From NCBI RefSeq assembly GCF_000014145.1, contig NC_008255.1, positions 2,372,001 to 2,436,000 on the forward strand: a stretch of DNA of 64,000 bases. The letters are read 5' to 3'. The stretch comes from Cytophaga hutchinsonii ATCC 33406. GTDB taxonomy: Bacteria > Bacteroidota > Bacteroidia > Cytophagales > Cytophagaceae. The translations under genes were made by a program, and so were the position numbers. A model generated the notes under the pieces. It did no database searches and was not told the DNA's origin. It saw nothing but the letters and a program-made list of their open reading frames with translations. This document shows positions 51,050 to 60,506 of the stretch, piece after piece. Numbering within the stretch: position 1 is the stretch's first letter; every line of letters begins with the position of its first letter.

Positions 51050-51364
51050 AATAGTATTGTTTTTAGTATGATGTAAAATTCATAAAAACAACGGGAGCAT
51101 GTGTTACAACATATAAACGAAACGTTACATAATTTTAACACACGTTAATTAAAATTAACGTATGCTCTATCTACTAATAAAGAATTTGATATAGGGCATT
51201 AAAATAATTTCTGCGCATAATAGATCCCCAATAAAAAAAAACAACTAAAAAAATTCAACTGTAAATGCCAAACAATCTGTATAAATTATAAATACAAGTG
51301 TTTCATTCCACTGATTTTACTGAGGAATGAAGCACTTGTATCTGAATAAAACTATATTAAATAA
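51050..51364. other. Intergenic region with inverted repeats
   Basis: About 315 nt without a gene. It holds a partial copy of the conserved box (minus strand, about 51100-51140), a perfect inverted repeat CGTTAATT-AA-AATTAACG at 51143-51160, and the hairpin after dps listed separately. No reading frame is convincing. Confidence 0.4.
51292..51341 (-). terminator. Long hairpin after the dps gene
   Basis: ATACAAGTGTTTCATTCC (51292-51309) pairs with GGAATGAAGCACTTGTAT (51324-51341) over 18 positions with one G-T pair, 24 nt past the stop at 51365. There is no good T-run, but the stem is long. Confidence 0.6.
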
Positions 51365-51820
51365 TTAGTTTAAATATCTGCGCAACGTCCACGCAATTGT
51401 TTCATGATCCTGAAGCAGCTTTGTAAAAAAGTCTGTTGTACCGGCATCGCTGTCTACGTCAATATCTTTTCTTAATTCAACAATTATTGTTTCGTGATCG
51501 GCAAGTAATTCCTGTATCATTTCTTTTTGCGAAGGATATTTTCCTGGTGCTTCTTTTAAGCGTGTTACTCTACCGAACTCTTCCATCGTTCCGATTGTTT
51601 TTGAATCAAACTTATTGATACGTTCTGCAATTTCGTCGATTACCGCTTCAAGCTGCGTATATTGTGCTTCAAACAATTTATGAAGTTCCATAAAGCTTGG
51701 GCCGGAAACATTCCAGTGAAATTTTCTTGTTTTTACATATAAGGTCATTTCATCTGCCAATGCAATCGACAACATGCTCACGCTTTTTTTTATGCTCTCT
51801 TCTGATAGTCCTAATTTCAT
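51365..51820 (-). CDS. dps: Dps-family DNA-binding ferritin-like protein
   Basis: A 151-residue protein of the Dps family, which oxidises and stores iron in a dodecamer and protects DNA under starvation and peroxide stress. The intersubunit ferroxidase signature is visible: KFHWNVSGPSFMELHKLFE (His, then Asp/Glu in YTQLEAVIDEIAERI), with the later DHETIAWTLRRYL helix. There is no Lys-rich N-terminal tail, so direct DNA binding may be weak. Single gene with its own terminator and a palindromic box upstream. Confidence 0.9.
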   Translation of the reverse strand: MKLGLSEESIKKSVSMLSIALADEMTLYVKTRKFHWNVSGPSFMELHKLFEAQYTQLEAVIDEIAERINKFDSKTIGTMEEFGRVTRLKEAPGKYPSQKEMIQELLADHETIIVELRKDIDVDSDAGTTDFFTKLLQDHETIAWTLRRYLN

Positions 51821-51856
51821 AAAACCTAAAATTTATATGTGTTAATTTTTGTATAC

Positions 51857-51892
51857 CAAAGGTGTGAAAATACATGCTGTAATCGCTTACAC
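51857..51892 (-). promoter_or_regulatory. Palindromic TGTAA-N4-TTACA box and -7-like box before dps
   Basis: TGTAATCGCTTACA (51879-51892) is an inverted repeat with arms TGTAA/TTACA. On the minus strand its TGTAAG is 21 nt before CACCTTTG (51864-51857), 36 nt upstream of the dps ATG. It is a candidate operator for stress control of dps; the regulator is unknown. Confidence 0.45.
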
Positions 51893-51943
51893 ATTTTTAT
51901 AGAATGCTTGTATAAATCACATATGAGACCTCATAAAATACAA

Positions 51944-51978
51944 ATGGCCATTCATTCCCGAAAGAAATGAATGGCCAT
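51944..51978 (-). terminator. Hairpin terminator after the REC-PAS kinase operon
   Basis: ATGGCCATTCATT and AATGAATGGCCAT pair perfectly over 13 bp around CCCGAAAGA; on the minus strand the stem is followed by TTGTATTTT, 55 nt past the stop at 52034. Confidence 0.75.
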
Positions 51979-52033
51979 AAATAATTTTAACAAAATTAAT
52001 CAGGCAGTATAAAGCCTGTTGAATTAGTATCTG

Positions 52034-53512
52034 TTATACAGGAGCAGGTAATGAAAAATAAAACGTTGCACCCTCTCCTACTTTTGCTTCTGCCCATATG
52101 GTGCCCCCATGTTTTTCAACAATCCGTTTTACAATCGCCAGGCCAACACCGGTCCCTTCAAATTCTTTTGTACTATGGAGGCGTTGGAAGACACCAAACA
52201 GTTTATCGCTGTATTCCATGTCGAAACCTGCACCGTTATCCTTGATGTAGTAAACAACTGCATTTGGGTTCTTTGTATAGCCAACTTCAATTCTGGGTTC
52301 TTCTATTTTACCTGAATATTTAATGGCATTGGAAAGCAGGTTAACCACAACCTGTTTTAACAGATTATAATCTGCATCAATATCCGGCAGCGCAGGAAGA
52401 ACAAATTCTCCCTTGAAGGTACCTTGCATATCTGCATACACATGTTGTACCAGGTCGTTCATATTAATCGACTGCTTCTGTACAGGCTTTCTTCCCAACC
52501 GGGAGAACGCAAGCAGGTCATCAATCAATGTATCCATCCGGAAGGCATTACGCTTGATGTTTCCCAACAGGCGGGTTGATTTTTCGTCCATCTGCGCAGC
52601 AAAGGCATCTTCAAGCATTTGTGCGTAGTTGTTGATAGAACGCAACGGAGCACGCAAGTCATGAGAAACAGAATACGAAAAGGATTCCAGTTCTTTATTT
52701 GCATTTTCCAGTTGCTGAATATTTTCATGAAGATCCTGATTCAGGCGTATAATTTCATCGTCTTTTTTCTTGCGCTCAGTAATATCACGGGCATTTGAAA
52801 ACCATTTTCCACCTTTAACAACAATGTTCCACTGAAGCCATTTAATAGATGAATCTTTACAGATGATCTGTATTTCAAACGAACCAGTATTTGAATCCGA
52901 TTTTTTCAGGTTCTTTATAAACTCCCGGTCAGACTCCTGAAGAAAAAATAATAAAGACTGGCTGGTAATTTCTTCGCTTGAATAGCCCAGCACATTTGTC
53001 ATGGCAACATTGAAGGCTTCAAACTTAAAGGTTTCCGCATCAATGGTGCAAATGATGTCCAGGCAGTTATTGATAAGGATGGCAGACTTTTCTAAGGCAC
53101 TGTTTATTTCCACCATCTCCTTGCGCTGTAATTCAAGGCGGATAAGCATATTCACTTTTGCCTTGGTAATCTCCGGGTCAAGCGGTTTAAATAAATAATC
53201 AATCGCGCCTTCTTCCAGACCTTTCAGCATATTTTTCTGCTCCTTTAATTCAGCAGATGCAAATAAAATCGGAATATCTTTGGTACGCTTATTTGACTTA
53301 AGCATGTTCGCTACTTCAAAGCCATCCATTTCCGGCATTTGTACATCCAGAATGATAAGATCAACCGGCTTACTTAAAGCAAGTTTTAATCCTTCATCTC
53401 CAGAGGTTGCTTTAAAAAAAGTACGATTTTCTGTCATTAATAGATTTTCAAGTGCAAATATGTTACTTGAAATATCATCAATGATTAAAATATTGGCTTT
53501 ACCCTCTTTCAT
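52034..53512 (-). CDS. Receiver-PAS-histidine kinase
   Basis: A 492-residue cytoplasmic protein with an N-terminal receiver (about 8-125; ILIIDDISSNIFALE, phospho-Asp in LIILDVQMPEMDGFE, Lys in YLFKPLD), a PAS domain (about 145-250, with WNIVVKGGKWFSNARDIT), a coiled coil, then HisKA with His in SVSHDLRAPLRSINN and the ATPase domain (NLLSNAIKYSG, KDNGAGFD, GTGVGLAIVKRI). The start overlaps the end of the cheB-like gene by 14 nt, so it is the last gene of a cheR-cheB-kinase operon. The reversed order (receiver first) suggests control of kinase activity by phosphorylation. Confidence 0.9.
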   Translation of the reverse strand: MKEGKANILIIDDISSNIFALENLLMTENRTFFKATSGDEGLKLALSKPVDLIILDVQMPEMDGFEVANMLKSNKRTKDIPILFASAELKEQKNMLKGLEEGAIDYLFKPLDPEITKAKVNMLIRLELQRKEMVEINSALEKSAILINNCLDIICTIDAETFKFEAFNVAMTNVLGYSSEEITSQSLLFFLQESDREFIKNLKKSDSNTGSFEIQIICKDSSIKWLQWNIVVKGGKWFSNARDITERKKKDDEIIRLNQDLHENIQQLENANKELESFSYSVSHDLRAPLRSINNYAQMLEDAFAAQMDEKSTRLLGNIKRNAFRMDTLIDDLLAFSRLGRKPVQKQSINMNDLVQHVYADMQGTFKGEFVLPALPDIDADYNLLKQVVVNLLSNAIKYSGKIEEPRIEVGYTKNPNAVVYYIKDNGAGFDMEYSDKLFGVFQRLHSTKEFEGTGVGLAIVKRIVEKHGGTIWAEAKVGEGATFYFSLPAPV

Positions 53513-54092
53513 AAATACGCATTAAAAAGGACGTAATCTCGTCCAATGTCAAAATAGTGTCAATGGCCCCGATGTTTATTGAAGCCTGTGGCATGTACGG
53601 ATATTCAGCTGTAAGCGGATCCTGAGCAATAGTAAGACCTCCCACTCTTCTTATTTCCCGCATACCTTCTGCGCCGTCACTACTGGCTCCTGTGAGTATA
53701 ATACCCAAAAGTTTTTCTTTATACACTTCAGCCGCTGTTGTAAACAACAGGTCAATAGACGGCCGGCTGTGTTTTACATACATGTCTGAAGTTAGTGAAA
53801 ATGTTTTATCATGTTCTATAAGCAAATGATAATCAGCCGGTGCAATGTAAATATGTGCCGGTTCAATGGATTCTTTTTCATCTGCCTGTTTTATCTTCAG
53901 CAAACATTTAGTCTGCAGTACGTCTTCGAGAAGATCTTTATATTCTTTTCCGCGATGCTGTACAACAATAATGGGGATAACATAATCAGCCGGAAGTTTT
54001 CCAAGTACTTGAATAAGTGCGTGCAGGCCACCCGCAGACACACCAATAACAATTGCAGAAAATTCCCGGTTACTCTCTGCGTTACTTTTCAT
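53499..54092 (-). CDS. CheB-type methylesterase domain protein without receiver
   Basis: A 197-residue protein holding only the CheB catalytic domain. The catalytic triad is visible: Ser19 in IGVSAGG, His46 in VVQHR and Asp in TGASSDGAEG (about 140); the substrate-binding stretch IYIAPADYHLLIE is present. Usual CheB has an N-terminal receiver, which is missing here. Overlaps by four bases (ATGA) with the cheR-like gene upstream and by 14 nt with the kinase downstream. No chemoreceptor gene is present, so the methylated partner is unknown; a non-chemotactic signalling role is inferred. Confidence 0.88.
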   Translation of the reverse strand: MKSNAESNREFSAIVIGVSAGGLHALIQVLGKLPADYVIPIIVVQHRGKEYKDLLEDVLQTKCLLKIKQADEKESIEPAHIYIAPADYHLLIEHDKTFSLTSDMYVKHSRPSIDLLFTTAAEVYKEKLLGIILTGASSDGAEGMREIRRVGGLTIAQDPLTAEYPYMPQASINIGAIDTILTLDEITSFLMRIYERG

Positions 54093-54931
54093 CGTATTTT
54101 CATAAATATACGTTCCTTCTTGTCGACATCTTCGAAGTTTGTTTTTTTGTCGGTAAACAAAAGTGATTCTTTACTTCCCAACGCTAAAAAACCAAACGAA
54201 CACAAACTCTCATGAAAAAGATTAATAACTTTATTTTGCAGCTGCTGATTAAAATAAATCAGCACATTGCGGCAAACGATCAGTTGAAATTCATTAAATG
54301 ATTTGTCAACCGTTAAATTATGTGGTGAAAATACAATGTTCTGCTTCAGCGATTTATCAAACAGTACAGAGTTGTATTTGGAAATATAATAGGAAGACAA
54401 GGAATGCTTGCCGCCTGAATGATTATAATTTGCCGTATACGCTTTCATATTTTCAACCGAATACAATCCTTCTTTTGCTATCTGAATAGACTTCTGATTG
54501 ATGTCTGTGGCATAAATAATAGAACGGTCAAGAAGCCCGGCTTCTTTTAATACAATGGCAACGGAATATACCTCCTCGCCTGTTGCACAACCCGCGATCC
54601 AGATTTTAATTACCGGATACGTAGCAAGGCGTTCCATTACATTTTCACGTAAACTTTTATAAAAAGTAGGGTCTCTGAACATTTCTGTTACAGTAACAGA
54701 CAACTCCTGAATAAATGTTTCAAAAACGTTTTCATCCTTCAATAACAATTTACTTAGATCCTGTAACGTAGGAATCTTATAAATGTTCATGAAATTTATA
54801 ATCCGGCGCTTAACAGACGCTTCGGCATATTCTGTAAAATCATATCCATACATGAACCGGATCGCATCCAGAAAGGCTTTTAACTCTTCCTGTGGATATT
54901 GAAATGTATTTGGTGTTAACGAATTGTCCAT
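54089..54931 (-). CDS. CheR-type SAM-dependent methyltransferase
   Basis: A 280-residue CheR homologue. The helical N-domain (FLDAIRFMYGYDFTEYAEASVKRRI) is followed by ELSVTVTEMFRDPTFYKSL and the SAM site IWIAGCATGEEVYSVAI (about 110), then YATDINQKSIQIAKEGLYS and LIVCRNVLIYFN. All core family motifs are present; no TPR extension. In chemotaxis this enzyme methylates receptor glutamates; here it heads a coupled cheR-cheB-kinase operon with no receptor nearby. Confidence 0.9.
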   Translation of the reverse strand: MDNSLTPNTFQYPQEELKAFLDAIRFMYGYDFTEYAEASVKRRIINFMNIYKIPTLQDLSKLLLKDENVFETFIQELSVTVTEMFRDPTFYKSLRENVMERLATYPVIKIWIAGCATGEEVYSVAIVLKEAGLLDRSIIYATDINQKSIQIAKEGLYSVENMKAYTANYNHSGGKHSLSSYYISKYNSVLFDKSLKQNIVFSPHNLTVDKSFNEFQLIVCRNVLIYFNQQLQNKVINLFHESLCSFGFLALGSKESLLFTDKKTNFEDVDKKERIFMKIR

Positions 54932-55071
54932 AGTTGATGATAATAAAAAGTATTTAATCTGCCCATGTCCTCAGCGGATTATTTCATGGAATGTTAGCAA
55001 TGTATACAATTTAATACCATGATCCCTAAACCTGAGTGTATGACAGCAGATAAATCGTGAGCTGCATGACT

Positions 55072-55107
55072 TTCAGTAAGAAACAGCCCAAGGCTGTTCT
55101 TACTGAA
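55072..55107. terminator. Hairpin past the large hybrid kinase
   Basis: TTCAGTAAGAAACAGCC and GGCTGTTCTTACTGAA pair over 16 bp with one bulged A and a very short loop, 11 nt past the stop at 55118. A T-run is weak on the minus strand. Confidence 0.55.
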
Positions 55108-55117
55108 AAATCAATGA

Positions 55118-58100
55118 TTAATTATACAGCCAGACACGTAACAATGAAAGCAATTGTTCCATGTTAATCGGCTTCGAAATATAATCCGACATACCTGCTG
55201 CCAGGCATTTTTCCCGATCGCCTTTCATTGCTTTAGCTGTAATGGCAATGATCGGAATCTTATCAAATTGCGGCATGTTGCGTATCGCTTTTGTAGCTTC
55301 ATACCCATCCATTTCAGGCATCATGATATCCATCAGTACAATTTCGATAGACGGATTTTCTGTCAGCACCTGCAAGGCTATTTTTCCATTTTCTGCAATG
55401 AAACAAGTCATCTCTTCTTCTTCCAGTGCATTGGTTAATGAATACACGTTGCGTATATCGTCATCAACAACCAGTACCTTTTTAGATTTGAGAATTTCTT
55501 CTGTCTTATGCAGTTTACGGATGATGTGTTGTTTTTCTTTCGGTAATTTAGATTCTACACGGTGCAGGAACAATGTTGTTTCATCCAGCAACCGCTCCTG
55601 TGAATTGGCTGTTTTTAATACAACCGCACTGGCCAGTTTATTCAGCAGGTTTTTTTCATCAGCCGTAAGATCTCTGCCCGTGTATACGATAATCGGAATA
55701 CCTTTTATTTCCGGTTTTTCTTTGATTTGTTCAATCAGGTCAAAACCCGACATATCAGGCAAACCCAGGTCAACGATAATGCAATCGTATTCATCTTTTA
55801 AAAGCATCTCATAGGCTTCCTTACCTGTGTACGCAGAATAACTCTTTACATCACCGTTACCCACCAATTCGCGGATAGCCGTATTCTGTGTTTCATTATC
55901 TTCAACAACAAGTAATTTTTTCAGTTTTTTACGCCCAAAGTCTTCGATCTTATCAAATGCCTTTAACAAAACTTCTTTTGTGACCGGCTTGCGGATATAG
56001 TCAAACGCCCCCAGTTCAAGGCCTTCACGCTTGCGATCATAGCCTGAAATAATCTGCACCGGAATATGTCTCAGGGCCGGATCATTTTTCAATTGTTTCA
56101 ATACTTCCGCACCATCCATAACAGGCAGCTTCATATCCAGCATGATCGCGTCCGGTTTATACTGGCGTGCATAGCTTAAGCCGGTATTGCCTCTGGTAGC
56201 AATAATACCTTTATACTTACGTTCGTGCAGGAAATCAAGCATCAGCTTTGCAAAAACAATATCGTCTTCCATCAGCAAGACCACTTTGTCATTTGCAGTA
56301 ATCATATTCCGGTCATCCGAAAAGTCTTCCGCTTCTTCAGCAAGAGCTTCTTCTTCCAGAGAGGCCGAAAGCACAGGTTCGGTTAAGGCTGCGGCAACCA
56401 GCTCCGGCTTAACGGCATCTGCATACCGGTCTGTGCTGATAGTATTGGATTCATTGAAGCTGTATGGAATAAACAAGGTGAAGGTACTCCCTTTGTCTTC
56501 TTCGCTGAATACATGTATCTCACCGCCCAAAGCTGTTGAAAGTTCCCTGCTGATCGAAAGACCCAATCCTGTACCGCCATACTTGCGTTTGGTTGATCCA
56601 TCCACCTGCTGGAAGGCTTCAAAAATGATCTGCTGCTTATTCTGCGGAATACCGATACCGGTATCCGTAACAGAAAGTGCCAGGCAATTATGGGCATTCA
56701 GATTTTTGTTTCGGAAAACGGTTGATTCAGAAGCCGCCTCTATCTTAAAGGTTACAGCACCTTTAGCACTTGTAAACTTAAAGGCATTTGAAAGCAGGTT
56801 TCGTATGATCTGCTCCAGTCGCTGACGGTCTGTATGAACAGTCGTCTGAAGTAATTTTTCTGAACAGTTAACCTTAAACTGAATCAATTTCTTTTTAGCC
56901 ACTTCATCAAACATGGCATGAATGCTGCTGCAGATCTTGCTTAAAGATACATCTTCAATTTCAAGATCCAGCTTTCCGGATTCTACTTTAGAAAGATCCA
57001 GAATCTCGTTTATAAGTTCCAGCAGGTCAGAACCTGAATTACAGATGTTCTGCGCAAACTCAACTTCTTTTTCACTTAACGATTTATTTTTATTATCCGC
57101 CAGCAACTGAGAGAGAATCAGGATACTGTTCAGCGGTGTACGCAGTTCATGCGACATGTTTGCTAGAAATTCTGATTTGTATTTACTGTTCAGTTCAAGC
57201 TCATGTGCTTTCGTTTCAATCTGCATTTTAGCATTTTCAAGCGTCTCTTTTTGCTCTTCCAGCAGGTTCGCTTTTTCTTCTAACTCTTCATTGCTTTGGT
57301 GCAGTTCTTCCTGTTGCGAACGTAATTCGGCTTCATTTTTTTCAAGCAATTCAGTTTTTACCTGTAGCTCTTCGTTATACTGTTTCAGCTCTTCCTGCTG
57401 AGCTTCCAGTTCTTCCGACTGGCGTTGTGTCTCTTCCAGCAGTTCGCGTACTTTTTCCCGTGCATGTGCCGATGTAATAGCAATGGCTATACTATCCATA
57501 ACATGGCTCATATACTCTTTGTGATTTTCGGTAAAAGGCTCAAGGCTCCCCAGTTCAATTACGCCAAGCATACGTTCCTGATACAGAATGGGAGCAATTA
57601 AAATATGACTGGGCTGAATATCTCCCAAACCTGATTCCAGTACAAAATTTTCCCCAGGAATGTTTTCCAATACAAGCAATCTTCTTTCCTGAGCTACCTG
57701 ACCGACAATGCCATCACCAAAACGGATAGCCGGCATTTCTTTTTTCGCTTTGGAAAGTGCATACCCGCTTAACAGATGTAAAGAAGATTCCACCTCATTG
57801 GATACATACAACGCCCCGAGATTAATATTGAGATACCGTACAAAATGGTTGATAACTGCCTGGCAAAGTTCCTGGATGAGTAGATTACCCTGCATATCCT
57901 GTGCCAGGCCGGCGCTGCCGGTAAGTGTCCAGTTTTTATCTGCTGTCGTTTTTTCTGCTTTGCGTAAGGCCGATAAATTTGAAATAATAATAAAATAAAC
58001 CGCTATTAATACGATAATGATACAAACAATAAGTGTAATGAAAACAAAGTTAAAATCACGCGCATCGTTATCACTATCTTTCTTGCGGATTTCCAGTAAC

Positions 58101-58594
58101 CGGAATTCTTCATCCTTGGCAAGTTCAATATTGTCGCGGATCTTATCCATGATGCGTTTGCCGTTTTCACTGGCAACCAGAGACTGGGCTTTATCATAAT
58201 CGGTATGGCGCAGCTTAATACAGCTATCCAGATGTGTCATATGCTGATCTACCAGACCCTGGATCATTGCAATCCGTTTTTGCTGAACCGTATTATCAAC
58301 CGTTAAGTCCTTAGCAATATCAATATTAAAATAAATATTATCGATGGCGCGGTTATAAGGTTTTAAAAAACTGCTGGTTCCGGTAATAACATACCCGCGC
58401 ATGGAAGTCTCGGCATCAATCTCTGTAACTAAAATCTGTTCCAATGCGTACAAAACCTTGTGGGTATGGTCTACCCATTCGTTGGTTTCACGGTATTTTT
58501 CACTATTCCGGTAGGAAATAAAGCCCACAATAATCAAAACAATCGTGCAGGCTCCTAATCCAGCCAGAATTTTATTATCTAATGTAAATTTCAT
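55118..58594 (-). CDS. CHASE3-GAF hybrid histidine kinase with three receiver domains
   Basis: A 1158-residue membrane sensor. TM1 (about 8-25) and TM2 (about 183-205) bracket a CHASE3 domain with the typical ETSMRGYVITG. A GAF domain (about 235-385) and a long Glu/Gln/Leu coiled coil (390-490) lead to HisKA (His in NMSHELRTPLNSIL) and ATPase motifs (NLLSNAFKF, DTGIGIP, GTGLGLSISREL). Three receivers follow, with phospho-Asp in IMLDMKLPVMDG, IIVDLGLPDMSG and VLMDIMMPEMDG. The gene stops 186 nt upstream of the cheR-like gene, so it may feed that operon. Ligand unknown. Confidence 0.92.
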   Translation of the reverse strand: MKFTLDNKILAGLGACTIVLIIVGFISYRNSEKYRETNEWVDHTHKVLYALEQILVTEIDAETSMRGYVITGTSSFLKPYNRAIDNIYFNIDIAKDLTVDNTVQQKRIAMIQGLVDQHMTHLDSCIKLRHTDYDKAQSLVASENGKRIMDKIRDNIELAKDEEFRLLEIRKKDSDNDARDFNFVFITLIVCIIIVLIAVYFIIISNLSALRKAEKTTADKNWTLTGSAGLAQDMQGNLLIQELCQAVINHFVRYLNINLGALYVSNEVESSLHLLSGYALSKAKKEMPAIRFGDGIVGQVAQERRLLVLENIPGENFVLESGLGDIQPSHILIAPILYQERMLGVIELGSLEPFTENHKEYMSHVMDSIAIAITSAHAREKVRELLEETQRQSEELEAQQEELKQYNEELQVKTELLEKNEAELRSQQEELHQSNEELEEKANLLEEQKETLENAKMQIETKAHELELNSKYKSEFLANMSHELRTPLNSILILSQLLADNKNKSLSEKEVEFAQNICNSGSDLLELINEILDLSKVESGKLDLEIEDVSLSKICSSIHAMFDEVAKKKLIQFKVNCSEKLLQTTVHTDRQRLEQIIRNLLSNAFKFTSAKGAVTFKIEAASESTVFRNKNLNAHNCLALSVTDTGIGIPQNKQQIIFEAFQQVDGSTKRKYGGTGLGLSISRELSTALGGEIHVFSEEDKGSTFTLFIPYSFNESNTISTDRYADAVKPELVAAALTEPVLSASLEEEALAEEAEDFSDDRNMITANDKVVLLMEDDIVFAKLMLDFLHERKYKGIIATRGNTGLSYARQYKPDAIMLDMKLPVMDGAEVLKQLKNDPALRHIPVQIISGYDRKREGLELGAFDYIRKPVTKEVLLKAFDKIEDFGRKKLKKLLVVEDNETQNTAIRELVGNGDVKSYSAYTGKEAYEMLLKDEYDCIIVDLGLPDMSGFDLIEQIKEKPEIKGIPIIVYTGRDLTADEKNLLNKLASAVVLKTANSQERLLDETTLFLHRVESKLPKEKQHIIRKLHKTEEILKSKKVLVVDDDIRNVYSLTNALEEEEMTCFIAENGKIALQVLTENPSIEIVLMDIMMPEMDGYEATKAIRNMPQFDKIPIIAITAKAMKGDREKCLAAGMSDYISKPINMEQLLSLLRVWLYN

Positions 58595-58891
58595 ATATAT
58601 AAAAATAAAAAATTAAACAGTAGTTCAATAAAATATTTTCAATAAAATAAAATAATTATACACAGGAAAAATAAAAACGACAGCAGAATTAAAATACCTT
58701 TAACAGTCAACACGGAGCTGTACAACACAATACACAGTTTAATATACTTTTTTTAACATTTGTTTATTGCATCAATTGTTTATTGAAGGTATATTAATAA
58801 ATAAATGTGTAGATAGGTTTAATCCGCACAACGGCAAGTGATAAAAGAAAAAAGTGTTGATTGCTGTATGCCTAACCCGGTTATGAAAACA

Positions 58892-60028
58892 ATGGAAAAA
58901 ATTAAAGTATTAATGCTTGAAGATGTTGATGATGATGTCACTATTATTGAGAACGTGCTTCAAAAAGCAGGTATTGATCATTCCACACTTCAGGTAGATT
59001 CTAAATCTGAATTTATAAAAGGCATTAAAGAATACCAGCCGGACGTAATACTTTCTGATCATTCCCTTCCGCAGTTCAATTCCATTGAAGCACACAAAAT
59101 CTGTTTAAATGAAAACCTGCTGATACCTTTTATCCTGGTAACAGGCGCCGTTTCTGAAGAATTTGCCGTTACCTGTCTGAAACATGGTATCGACGATTAC
59201 ATTCTCAAATCTAACCTTTCCCGCTTACCCAGTGCCATCTTAACAGCGCTCCGCCAACGCGAACTTGAAAGAATGAAACTTCAGGCCATGCAGGAATTAA
59301 AGGAGCAGAATGAACAGATCCTGAAAATCAATAAAGAGCTGGATTCTTTTATTTACAGCATCTCACACAGTTTACGCGGACCGCTTTCAACGGTAAGCGG
59401 CTTGCTGCACCTGGCGGAAAAAGAATCGCAGGAAAAAAATGATATGAGCGTGAAGGAACTGCATCAGATGATGGAAACCTGTGTGAAGCGGTTGGATACT
59501 ACCTTGCGGCAAATGGTGGATCAATCTAAAAATGCACGTCTGGAAGTTGATACAGACGCCATTGACATCAACGCGCTGCTGGATAAAGCAATGAAAAATG
59601 TTTCGTATTTACCCGGCTCCAATGAAGTAGAAGTTACTATTATCAATACAGCGCAGGCTCCGTTTTATTCAGATGCTTATCGCTTAGAAGTTATCTTCAA
59701 TAGTATTTTATCAAATGTCATTAAATACCGCGATCCGTATAAAGAGAAATCTGTTCTGCTTATTCAGGTGATCTGTACACCTGAACATGCTGCGATGAGT
59801 TTTAAAGATAATGGATTGGGGATTCCTGAAAAATTCATGCCCAATATTTTTAATATGTTCTACCGGGCTTCTGAAAAAAGTGATGGCGCCGGATTGGGGC
59901 TCTATATGGTAAAAGAATTTGTTGAAAAACTGAAAGGAAGTGTTACCGTTACTTCTGTTGACAACGAAAGTACCAGTGTTACCATTGTGTTACCCAATGT
60001 ACGTAAGGATTATTCTGTTGATAATTAA
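58892..60028 (+). CDS. Receiver-histidine kinase protein
   Basis: A 378-residue protein from the ATG at 58892 (MEKIKVLMLEDVDDD); in-frame starts at 58838 (GTG), 58868 and 58883 are possible but add a non-conserved extension. Receiver (about 1-125) with the acidic pocket LEDVDDD and Asp in VILSDHSLPQ, a short coiled coil, a HisKA helix with His in YSISHSLRGPLSTVSG, and ATPase motifs (NSILSNVIKYRD, KDNGLGIP, GAGLGLYMVKEF). The receiver is of the short light-regulator type without an output domain. Divergent from the hybrid kinase gene. Confidence 0.88.
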   Translation: MEKIKVLMLEDVDDDVTIIENVLQKAGIDHSTLQVDSKSEFIKGIKEYQPDVILSDHSLPQFNSIEAHKICLNENLLIPFILVTGAVSEEFAVTCLKHGIDDYILKSNLSRLPSAILTALRQRELERMKLQAMQELKEQNEQILKINKELDSFIYSISHSLRGPLSTVSGLLHLAEKESQEKNDMSVKELHQMMETCVKRLDTTLRQMVDQSKNARLEVDTDAIDINALLDKAMKNVSYLPGSNEVEVTIINTAQAPFYSDAYRLEVIFNSILSNVIKYRDPYKEKSVLLIQVICTPEHAAMSFKDNGLGIPEKFMPNIFNMFYRASEKSDGAGLGLYMVKEFVEKLKGSVTVTSVDNESTSVTIVLPNVRKDYSVDN

Positions 60029-60050
60029 AACAGAATAATGCCTTTTGTTC

Positions 60051-60500
60051 TTAAGGTTTCTTTTCAGAAGGTGTTATAGAATCAAGCACCTTTTTCTCCA
60101 GCGATTTAAGGTTATCTGTACCAACGGCTTCCAGCACAATCTGTATATTCTTTTTAAGCAACGAATAATGATTTGGCTTTGTAAAAAATGCCAGCGCACC
60201 CAATTGAAATGCTTTCTCAATCTCATGTGGATACGAAGAAGTAGAATACATGATAACTGGTACGTCCTTGCTTCGGTCGCTGGATTTCAATTTTGTTAAA
60301 CACTGCCAGCCATTCATTCCCGGCATATTGATATCTAAAAAAATAATATGAGGTGTATATCCTTTTTCCAGCATGGTCAATGCTTCCGGCCCTTCCATTG
60401 CGTAGGTATACTTGACATCACTGTCCATTTCTTTCAACACTTCAAATATTAAATCTGAATCATCCGTATCATCATCTACCAGCAAAAACTCTATCGCCAT
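60051..60500 (-). CDS. Single-domain response regulator (Rcp1-like)
   Basis: A 149-residue stand-alone receiver: acidic pocket LLVDDDTDDSDL, phospho-Asp in IIFLDINMPGMNGWQ, Thr/Ser switch in VIMYSTSS and Lys in AFFTKPNHY. No output domain. The next kinase ends 6 nt upstream (60507), in the same direction, so the two are very likely cotranscribed partners. Confidence 0.9.
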   Translation of the reverse strand: MAIEFLLVDDDTDDSDLIFEVLKEMDSDVKYTYAMEGPEALTMLEKGYTPHIIFLDINMPGMNGWQCLTKLKSSDRSKDVPVIMYSTSSYPHEIEKAFQLGALAFFTKPNHYSLLKKNIQIVLEAVGTDNLKSLEKKVLDSITPSEKKP

Positions 60501-60506
60501 TTATTC

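Noticed and set aside
55242-56825. Long plus-strand frames of 190 and 212 codons opposite the hybrid kinase
   Set aside because: Antisense to strongly conserved receiver and kinase motifs; composition is Ser-rich, as expected for shadows of such genes.
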